A DNA stretch of 64,000 nucleotides. Origin: Streptomyces sp. VRA16 Mangrove soil. Lineage in GTDB: Bacteria > Actinomycetota > Actinomycetes > Streptomycetales > Streptomycetaceae. Under the pieces are notes generated by a model. It did not search any database and had not been told where the DNA came from. It saw only the letters and a list, made by a program, of their open reading frames with translations. Position numbers and translations under genes: made by a program. The stretch spans positions 248,001 to 312,000 of the forward strand of contig NZ_JAFVLN010000009.1 of the NCBI RefSeq assembly GCF_017377775.1, given 5' to 3'. This document shows positions 33,948 to 40,166 of the stretch, piece after piece (position 1 is the first letter of the stretch; the number at the start of each line of letters is the position of its first letter).

Positions 33948-34853
33948 ATGTCCTCTCGTCCCGCCCCGGCCGGGCCGCGACCGCTGTCGGTCCGGCGGCT
34001 GCTGCCCCCGGGCCTGCTCTTCGCCCTGCCCTTCCTCGCGCTGTTCGCGGTCTTCCTGCTGTGGCCGCTCGGCCAGGGCCTGTGGACGGCGTTCACGGAC
34101 AAGGCACTGTCCGCGCACACCCCGTCCTTCGTCGGCCTCGACAACTTCTCCGAGGCGTTCGGGGACGCGGAGATGTGGCGCGCCCTGTGGCACACGGTCC
34201 TGTTCACGCTGATCTCGACGGTCCCGCTGGTCGTGGTGGCGCTCGGCATGGCGCTGCTCGTGCACACCGGGCTGCCGGGCCAGTGGGTGTGGCGGCTGTC
34301 CTTCTTCGCGCCGTACCTGCTGCCGGTCGGCGTCGTCAGCCTGCTGTGGCTCTGGCTGTACCAGCCCGATCTCGGCCTCTACAACCATCTGTTGAGCGCG
34401 CTCGGCCTCGACCAGATCGCCTGGCTGAGCGACGAGTCGGTGGCGATGTGGGCGATCGCGCTGACGACCCTGTGGTGGACGGTCGGCTTCAACTTCCTGC
34501 TCTACCTGGCCGCCCTCCAGTCGATCCCGGACCACCTGTACGAGGCGGCGGCCATCGACGGCGCCGGGGCCTGGCGCCGGCTGTTCTCGATCACGCTGCC
34601 GCAGCTCAGCCGGATCACCGTCGTGATCGGCGTGCTGCAGATCCTGGCGTCCCTGAAGGTCTTCGACCAGGTGTACCTGCTGACGAAGGGCGGCCCGAAC
34701 AACGCGACGCGGCCGGTCGTCGAGTACATCTACGACGTCGGCTTCACCGGCTACCGGCTCGGCTACGCGTCGGCGATCAGCTACATCTTCTTCGCCCTCG
34801 TCGTGCTCGCCTCCGCCGCCCAGTTCGCCGTACTCCGCCGCCGGGAGAAGTGA
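33948..34853 (+). CDS. Sugar ABC transporter permease (MalF-like)
   Basis: 301 aa with six predicted membrane helices. The cytoplasmic EAA loop that docks the ATPase is YEAAAIDGAGAWRRLFSITL (residues about 197-216). AGGAGG lies upstream of the ATG. Sits between the binding-protein gene and the second permease, with 1 bp to the latter; it forms half of the membrane channel. Confidence 0.92.
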   Translation: MSSRPAPAGPRPLSVRRLLPPGLLFALPFLALFAVFLLWPLGQGLWTAFTDKALSAHTPSFVGLDNFSEAFGDAEMWRALWHTVLFTLISTVPLVVVALGMALLVHTGLPGQWVWRLSFFAPYLLPVGVVSLLWLWLYQPDLGLYNHLLSALGLDQIAWLSDESVAMWAIALTTLWWTVGFNFLLYLAALQSIPDHLYEAAAIDGAGAWRRLFSITLPQLSRITVVIGVLQILASLKVFDQVYLLTKGGPNNATRPVVEYIYDVGFTGYRLGYASAISYIFFALVVLASAAQFAVLRRREK

Positions 34854-34854
34854 C

Positions 34855-35796
34855 ATGACGACCACCACCACCGAGTCCCCCGCCCGCCGCGCGTCGGGGC
34901 GGATCGTCCCCGTGCGCCCGCCCGGCGCCCGTCGCGGCCCGGCCCGGTCGACCACGAACCTGACGCTCGGCGCGAGCCGCACCGCGCGCACGCTCGCTCT
35001 GACCGTGCTCGGCCTCGCCTCCCTGGTCTGGCTGCTGCCGATGGCGTGGGCCCTGCTCACGGCGTTCAAGTCGGAGCAGGACGCGAGCGATCCGCTGCAC
35101 TGGGTGTGGCCGAAGCACGGCTTCTCGCTGCAGGCGTTCCGCACGGTGTGGGAGCGCGGCGACCTGCCGCTGTGGATGCTCAACAGCTTCCTCGTGTCCG
35201 CCGCCGTCACGGTGATCACGGTGCTGGTCTCGGCGATGGCCGGATACGCCTTCTCGCGCACCCTGTTCGCCGGCCGCAGGTGGCTGTTCGCCCTGACGAT
35301 CGCGGCGGTGATGGTGCCGCCGCAGATCCTGATCGTGCCGTGGTTCGAGCAGATGCTGACGCTGCACCTCCTCGACACGTACGCGGCGGTGATCCTGCCG
35401 CAGACGGTGGCGCCGGTGATGGTCTTCATCCTGAAGAAGCACTTCGACTCGCTCCCCGTCGAGCTGGAGGAGGCGGCCCGGATCGACGGCGCGGGCCACT
35501 GGCGGATCTTCTGGTCGGTGCTGCTGCCGCTGTCCCGGCCGATGCTCGCGGCCGTCGCGATCTTCGTGTTCATCGGGGCGTGGAACAACTTCCTGTGGCC
35601 GTTCGTCTCCACGTCCGACCCGTCGCTGATGACGCTGCCGGTCGGCATCACCACGGTGAAGGACGCGTACGGGATCCAGTACGCGCAGTCGATGGCCTCG
35701 GCCGTGCTCGCCGCGCTGCCGCTCGTCGCCGTGTTCGTCTTCTTCCAGCGGCACATCGTGAAGTCGGTGGCGACGACGGGCCTCGGCGGGCAGTGA
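34855..35796 (+). CDS. Sugar ABC transporter permease (MalG-like)
   Basis: 313 aa with an approximately 40-residue basic N-terminal tail and six membrane helices. EAA loop: EEAARIDGAGHWRIFWSVLL. It begins 1 bp after the stop of the partner permease, so translation is coupled. The operon ends here: a 12-bp stem hairpin follows 25 bp after the stop. Confidence 0.92.
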   Translation: MTTTTTESPARRASGRIVPVRPPGARRGPARSTTNLTLGASRTARTLALTVLGLASLVWLLPMAWALLTAFKSEQDASDPLHWVWPKHGFSLQAFRTVWERGDLPLWMLNSFLVSAAVTVITVLVSAMAGYAFSRTLFAGRRWLFALTIAAVMVPPQILIVPWFEQMLTLHLLDTYAAVILPQTVAPVMVFILKKHFDSLPVELEEAARIDGAGHWRIFWSVLLPLSRPMLAAVAIFVFIGAWNNFLWPFVSTSDPSLMTLPVGITTVKDAYGIQYAQSMASAVLAALPLVAVFVFFQRHIVKSVATTGLGGQ

Positions 35797-35821
35797 GCGG
35801 GCCCGGAACCACGGTCAACTC

Positions 35822-35854
35822 CCGTCACGGTGTGCCCCGTTGACACCGTGACGG
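35822..35854 (+). terminator. Hairpin terminator of the ABC operon
   Basis: Perfect 12-bp stem CCGTCACGGTGT / ACACCGTGACGG with a 9-nt loop, followed by CCCTTCCC. Its loop and right arm contain the -35 box of the next promoter. Confidence 0.85.
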
Positions 35855-35868
35855 CCCTTCCCTACGGT
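35840..35868 (+). promoter_or_regulatory. Promoter of the GH43 gene
   Basis: TTGACA (35840-35845), 17-bp spacer, TACGGT (35863-35868): a near-consensus housekeeping promoter. It overlaps the terminator hairpin of the preceding operon, and LacI operator 3 lies about 10-25 bp after the expected start of transcription. Confidence 0.78.
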
Positions 35869-35883
35869 CCTGGAGAGCTGGGA

Positions 35884-35899
35884 CTTACATCGATGTAAG
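35884..35899. promoter_or_regulatory. LacI operator 3 (GH43), perfect 16-bp palindrome
   Basis: CTTACATCGATGTAAG, perfect over 16 bp. It overlaps the AAGGAG ribosome site of GH43, so bound repressor lies between promoter and gene. Confidence 0.9.
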
Positions 35900-35908
35900 G
35901 AGCCGCTC

Positions 35909-37351
35909 GTGCGCGCACGGTCCCGTACCGCCCTCGTCTTCGCCCTGCTCGCCCTGCTCGCCGGTCTGGCCTGCGCCCCGCAGGCGGTCGCGAAGCAGCC
36001 GGCGAGACCCGCGGCCGCGAGCGGCACCTTCCGCAATCCCTTGAACACCGGCCCCGACCCTTTCCTCACGTACGCCGACGGGGCCTACCACCTGACCACC
36101 ACCCAGGGCGACAGCATCCGGATGTGGAGCTCACCCTCCCTGGCCACGCTGCTCGACGCGGACCCGGTGACGGTCTGGACGGACACCGACACCTCCCGCG
36201 ACCAGCACATCTGGGCCCCGGAGTTCTACCGCTTCGGCGACCACTGGTACCTCTACTACACGGCCGACGACGGGACGGACGATCACCACCGCCTGTACGT
36301 CCTGGAGTCGTCCGGCGACGACCCGACGGGCCCGTACCACTACAAGGCGAAGCTCACCCCGCCCAACCACGCGAACGACTTCGCGATCGACCCGGGCATC
36401 CTCCAGCACGACGGCAAGCTGTATCTCGCGTACAGCGGCATCAACCCGTACCAGCACAACGGCCTGAACATCGCGCCCATGTCGAACCCGTACACCGTCT
36501 CGGGCGACGCGGTCGCGATCGACGCGGCGGGCGGCTGCCCCGAGGTCCGCGAGGGCCCCGAGTTCCTCAACCGCAACGGCCGTACATGGATGACGTACTC
36601 GACGTGCGACACCGGAAAGCCGGACTACCAGGTCTGGATGATGTCCCTGGCGAACGGCGCCGATCCGCTCGTCCCCGGCAACTGGACGCAGCACCAGGGG
36701 CCGGTCTTCTCCCGCGCCGACGACCGGGGCGTGTTCGGCCCCGGGCACCACGCCTTCTTCACGTCCCCCGACGGCACGGAGGACTGGCTGATCTACCACG
36801 CGAAGACCACGTCGGCGTACACCTACACGGACCGCACGACCCGCGCGCAGAAGATCGGCTGGAACGCGGACGGCAGCCCGGACCTGGGGACGCCGCTCGC
36901 GATGGGCGCGACGCAGGACCTGCCGTCGGGTGACCCCGGCTCGGGCAACCACTGGATCAACGACGACGGCCGGTCGAGCGGCAGCGGCACCGTGACGTAC
37001 ACCGGGGCCTGGAACTCGGGCACCGGCTGCGCCGCGCAGTGCTTCTGGGGCGACGACCACTGGAGCGAACAGGCCGGCAACACGGCGACGTTCACCTTCA
37101 CCGGCACCCGTATCGCCCTGCTGTCGGTGAAGGACACCGGCAACGGCATCGCGGCCGTCAGCGTCGACGGCGGCCCCGAGCAGCGCGTCGACTTCTACGG
37201 CGCGATCCGCACCGGCGAGACGCTCCAGTATCTGAGCCCGCGCCTGAGCAACGGCCCGCACACCTTGCGGGTCCGCGTCACCGGCGAGCACAACGCCTCG
37301 TCCGGCGCCTCGTTCGTGAGCGTGGACCGCGCCGAGGTCTACACGGACTGA
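35909..37351 (+). CDS. Secreted glycoside hydrolase family 43 protein
   Basis: 480 aa: signal peptide (residues about 1-30, cleaved near AVAKQPA), then a five-bladed GH43 propeller. The catalytic base is the Asp in TGPDPFLTY, the pKa-modulating Asp is in FAIDPGILQ and the general acid Glu in VREGPEFLNRNG. The last about 150 residues (TYTGAWNSGTGCAAQCF ... VDRAEVYTD) form a separate beta-sandwich that is probably carbohydrate-binding. GH43 enzymes act as arabinosidases or xylosidases; the exact bond is unknown. It would free sugars outside the cell for the ABC transporter and GH2. GTG start. Confidence 0.88.
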   Translation: MRARSRTALVFALLALLAGLACAPQAVAKQPARPAAASGTFRNPLNTGPDPFLTYADGAYHLTTTQGDSIRMWSSPSLATLLDADPVTVWTDTDTSRDQHIWAPEFYRFGDHWYLYYTADDGTDDHHRLYVLESSGDDPTGPYHYKAKLTPPNHANDFAIDPGILQHDGKLYLAYSGINPYQHNGLNIAPMSNPYTVSGDAVAIDAAGGCPEVREGPEFLNRNGRTWMTYSTCDTGKPDYQVWMMSLANGADPLVPGNWTQHQGPVFSRADDRGVFGPGHHAFFTSPDGTEDWLIYHAKTTSAYTYTDRTTRAQKIGWNADGSPDLGTPLAMGATQDLPSGDPGSGNHWINDDGRSSGSGTVTYTGAWNSGTGCAAQCFWGDDHWSEQAGNTATFTFTGTRIALLSVKDTGNGIAAVSVDGGPEQRVDFYGAIRTGETLQYLSPRLSNGPHTLRVRVTGEHNASSGASFVSVDRAEVYTD

Positions 37352-37365
37352 GCGCTACCGCATCC

Positions 37366-37629
37366 TCACTCCCCTTCGATCTCCGCGTCGATCTCTATCT
37401 CCAGCAGGCAGAAACCGACGCCGTTGCAGGAAGCGCAGACGGTGCCGCCGTCGCGACTCCCGCTGCCGTGGCACGCGCCGCACAGTCCGTCGTGCCACGT
37501 CGTGCCGTCCAAGGCGTAGTGCGGGCGCGGATAGTGCGTGTCCGCGAGGACGCACTCCACCTGTGTCTCCGGGTGCCGCCGCACGCACAGGTCCTGCCCG
37601 GAACGCCGCGGTCGACCGTCCTGGCTGAT
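37366..37629 (-). CDS. Small DnaJ-type zinc-finger (CxxCxGxG) protein
   Basis: About 87 aa if started at 37629, or 72 aa from GTG at 37584. Two CxxCxGxG repeats, CGACHGSG and CASCNGVG, match half a DnaJ cysteine-rich zinc-binding domain; another cysteine follows in GFC. The rest (DTHYPRPHYALDG) is not recognised. An excellent Shine-Dalgarno sequence AAAGGAGG lies 5 nt before an in-frame ATC at 37629, with no ATG, GTG or TTG at that spacing, so an unusual ATC start is possible; the GTG at 37584 has AGGA about 7 nt upstream. Function unknown, perhaps zinc binding or protein contact. Confidence 0.65.
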   Translation of the reverse strand: MSQDGRPRRSGQDLCVRRHPETQVECVLADTHYPRPHYALDGTTWHDGLCGACHGSGSRDGGTVCASCNGVGFCLLEIEIDAEIEGE

Positions 37630-37713
37630 GGCCGCCTCCTTTGGTCGTGTGCTGTCGGATGCCGAGTGTTCTTGCCCTTTCCAGGGATAGCACCCGGCAC
37701 TGACAACGCCACT

Positions 37714-38181
37714 TCAGCCGGGCACGGCGTAGCTCAGGTCGTGGGCCGTGAGCGAGGCCGGCGCCAGACGCAGCCAGACCGTGCCGCGTTCGGCGGGATC
37801 GTCGTGGAGGTAGTGCCGGAAGCGGTCGTCCCACAGGGATGCGTCGGCCCCGAGGTAGCGGACGAGCTTGCGGCGTCCTCGCGGTACGTCGAAGGGGAGG
37901 AGTTCGGCGCGGCCACGGGCCAGGACCTGGCGCACGCGGCCCGTGGCCAGGTCGCACTCGTCCACGACCAGGGCGACGCGCGGGTCCTCCCGGACCCGGT
38001 GGAACAGCCGGGCCCACGGCCCGGTCAGCACCCAGAACGCCCCGTCCTCCCACAGGTACCAGACGGGGCGGACCGTGGGCCCTTCCGTGGCCAGACGGGC
38101 GGTGAGGGGGCGGGCGAGGAAGGCGTCCGTGTCGAACGGGGCGGTGTCGTGATGTGTCACGGGCGCCATCATCCGGCGCAC
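37714..38181 (-). CDS. Pyridoxamine 5'-phosphate oxidase-fold protein (PPOX class)
   Basis: 155 aa split-barrel protein. The pattern LARPLTARLATEGPTVRPVWYLWEDGAFWVL and VREDPRVALVVDE matches the small F420- or FMN-binding PPOX family of actinomycetes. The start is ambiguous among GTG 38181, ATG 38172 and 38169, and GTG 38160; I keep 38181 because a GGGGG tract lies 4 nt upstream. Specific substrate not readable. Confidence 0.75.
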   Translation of the reverse strand: MRRMMAPVTHHDTAPFDTDAFLARPLTARLATEGPTVRPVWYLWEDGAFWVLTGPWARLFHRVREDPRVALVVDECDLATGRVRQVLARGRAELLPFDVPRGRRKLVRYLGADASLWDDRFRHYLHDDPAERGTVWLRLAPASLTAHDLSYAVPG

Positions 38182-38280
38182 CGCGCCCCCTGCCCACCGT
38201 CTGCCGAACCAGGTCTTCCGACCCAGGACTTGAGGCCTCGGCGGCTCCCCGCCCCTCCCGTCCCCTCCCCTCCTGTCCCC

Positions 38281-39090
38281 CTAGTCGGCCTTCCGCACCG
38301 CCGTCACCGCCACCGTGACGTACGGCAGCGTGAACGCGCCGCCCAGGGCGTCGATTGCCGCGCCCGTGCGTGCGTGCAGGTCGGCCGACTGCTCCGGGGT
38401 GCACAGGGCGGCCCCGCCGCTGGTGCTCATGAACTCCAGCCAGGCGTCCCGGGTGTAGCGGCCTTCCCAGCGCTCCTCCCAGCGCTCCGGTTCCTCGAAG
38501 GAGCCGGTGCCGCGCAGCCCGTCGGCGACCTTGTCGAAGATGCCGCCGTACGCGTTCAGGGCGGCGCCCTTCCAGGGGTTGAGCGGGGTCTTGGGGAGAG
38601 CCTCGCCGTAGGCCCGGGCGAGGGCGTCCGCGAGCTCGGGTGCGGGCTGGTGGACGTTCCACAAGAGAGCGACGCGGCCCCCGGGGTGGAGCACCTCGGC
38701 CGCCTTGGCCGCTCCCGCCGCCGGGTCGATCCAGTGCCAGGTCTGTCCGGCGACGACCGCGTCGAAGGTGCGGCCTGCCGGGTCCCAGCTCTCGAACTGC
38801 CCGACCTCGGCCGGGACTCCGCGCCCGCGCGCGTAGTCGGCCATGCGGGCGTCGACGTCGACGCCGAGCACGGTGCAGCCCGCCCCCTGGAACTGCCGCG
38901 ACACGATGCCCGTACCGCAGCCGACGTCGAGGACGTCGGGGCCGGGCGCCGCCGCGGCGATCCGGCGCACCAGGGCGTCGGGGTAGCGCGGACGGCTGCG
39001 GTCGTAGCGGTCGGGGTCGGTGCCGAAGGACTCCGCCATGCGGCGCGCCTTGTGGGGTTCGTCCGGGGTCGCCCCGGAGTTAGTGGGCAT
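38281..39090 (-). CDS. Class I SAM-dependent methyltransferase
   Basis: 269 aa. SAM motif I VLDVGCGTGIVSRQFQGAG, then VLGVDVDARMADYARGRG, FDAVVAGQTWHWIDP and VLHPGGRVALLWNV, as in the Methyltransf_11/25 group. The substrate is unknown. Its ATG lies inside the first of two identical palindromes shared with the divergent TetR gene, so it should be tightly repressed by that protein. Confidence 0.86.
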   Translation of the reverse strand: MPTNSGATPDEPHKARRMAESFGTDPDRYDRSRPRYPDALVRRIAAAAPGPDVLDVGCGTGIVSRQFQGAGCTVLGVDVDARMADYARGRGVPAEVGQFESWDPAGRTFDAVVAGQTWHWIDPAAGAAKAAEVLHPGGRVALLWNVHQPAPELADALARAYGEALPKTPLNPWKGAALNAYGGIFDKVADGLRGTGSFEEPERWEERWEGRYTRDAWLEFMSTSGGAALCTPEQSADLHARTGAAIDALGGAFTLPYVTVAVTAVRKAD

Positions 39091-39099
39091 GCGCCCACT
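39082..39099. promoter_or_regulatory. TetR-type operator 1, covering the methyltransferase start
   Basis: AGTGGGC-ATGC-GCCCACT: perfect 7-bp arms, 4-nt spacer. The start codon of the methyltransferase (39088-39090) lies within it. Confidence 0.85.
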
Positions 39100-39101
39100 C
39101 T

Positions 39102-39119
39102 AGTGGGCACCTGCCCACT
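39102..39119. promoter_or_regulatory. TetR-type operator 2
   Basis: AGTGGGC-ACCT-GCCCACT: identical arms to operator 1, centre 20 bp away (about two turns of helix). It sits just upstream of a TACGGT -10-like element (39124-39129) for the TetR gene. Confidence 0.85.
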
Positions 39120-39168
39120 CGTCTACGGTTGCTGCATCCGACGCAGGGCCGACGAAGGGGAGACGCAG

Positions 39169-39759
39169 GTGCCGACCGGGGTGGCCATCCGCGATGTGCG
39201 CACGCAGTTGTTCGACGCGGCCGAGCGCGTCCTGCTGCGGGACGGCGCCGCCGCGCTCACCAGCCGGGCCGTCACCGAAGAGGCCGGGTGCGCCAAGGGC
39301 GTGCTGCACCGGCACTTCACGGATTTCGACGCGTTCCTGTGCGAGCTGATCCTCGACCGGGTCGGGGGGATCGACGCGCGGGGCGCGACGCTGGTGGCGG
39401 CCGCGGGCACCGGCTCGCTGGTCGACCGGCTCACGGACGCCCTGACCGGTCTGTTCAGCCCGGTCGCCCTGGCGCTGGTCAGCCTGATCACCTTCCGGGA
39501 CGGGCTGCGCGCACGCCTCCGGGCCGCGGGGCGGCCGGGGGTCACGGTGCTCGCGCAGGGCACGGCGATGGTGATCGCCTATCTCGGCGCGGAGCGCGAC
39601 GCGGGCCGGCTCGCCCCCGGCACCGACCTGGACACGCTCGCGCTGAGCCTGGTCGGCACCGGCCATCTGCTGTTCGCGGGCCGCGACGAAGGGCCGCCCG
39701 CCCGCGCCGAGGTGCGCAGGGTCGTGGAGTCTGTCGTGGCCCCGGCGCTGCCCCGATGA
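39169..39759 (+). CDS. TetR family transcriptional regulator
   Basis: About 196 aa. Helix-turn-helix: TQLFDAAERVLLRDGAAALTSRAVTE then EAGCAKGVLHRHFTDFDAF. GTG at 39169 has GGGGAG about 7 nt upstream; the open frame runs far upstream without homology. Two identical palindromes separate it from the divergent methyltransferase. Its stop overlaps an ATG of the following broken gene (ATGA), so a small protein was once coupled to it. Confidence 0.87.
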   Translation: MPTGVAIRDVRTQLFDAAERVLLRDGAAALTSRAVTEEAGCAKGVLHRHFTDFDAFLCELILDRVGGIDARGATLVAAAGTGSLVDRLTDALTGLFSPVALALVSLITFRDGLRARLRAAGRPGVTVLAQGTAMVIAYLGAERDAGRLAPGTDLDTLALSLVGTGHLLFAGRDEGPPARAEVRRVVESVVAPALPR

Positions 39760-40130
39760 CGACGGACGCGCGGGCCGTGCCCCGGGGCATCATGGGCGCC
39801 ATGGACAACATCCCGCCCACGGAGTGGATCAGCGTCGCCGCGTACGAGAATCTGCCCGGCCGGCTCCGGCCGATGGCGGCCGCACGGGCCTGACTGCGCG
39901 AGCGCGGGATCGACTGGATGCCGTTCGCGCCGGGCGAGATCCGGGTCGACCTCGCCTGCGGGATCGGGCCCGACGGCCACTGGCACGGCTGGTACGACGT
40001 CCGGGTCGCCGGCGCCGCGCTGCACCGGCTCGGCCTGCATCCCGCCCAGCCGACGGCCGTGGTCGAAGGCCCTTCCCCGCCCACCTGGTGGCACGCCGCC
40101 GCCGAACGCGCGGCGGGCCCGCCCCGATGA
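39756..40130 (+). pseudogene. Conserved small protein gene interrupted by an in-frame TGA
   Basis: A single reading frame runs from ATG 39756 (overlapping the TetR stop) to TGA 40128-40130, broken only by TGA at 39891-39893. Codons on both sides of the stop keep the strong G/C third-position bias of real genes, which suggests a recent CGA-to-TGA or TGG-to-TGA mutation. The downstream part reads WMPFAPGEIRVDLACGIG then DGHWHGWYDVRVAGAALH. I do not recognise the family. A shorter product from ATG 39918 (70 aa) could still be made. Confidence 0.65.
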
Positions 40131-40166
40131 CCGGAGCGGGCCCGCACAGCTCTGCGGCGTCGCAGC

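Noticed and set aside
38182..38280. Pyrimidine-rich tract (repeated CCCCTCCC) between the PPOX and methyltransferase genes
   Set aside because: Simple composition only; no repeat unit or structure that would support a defined element.
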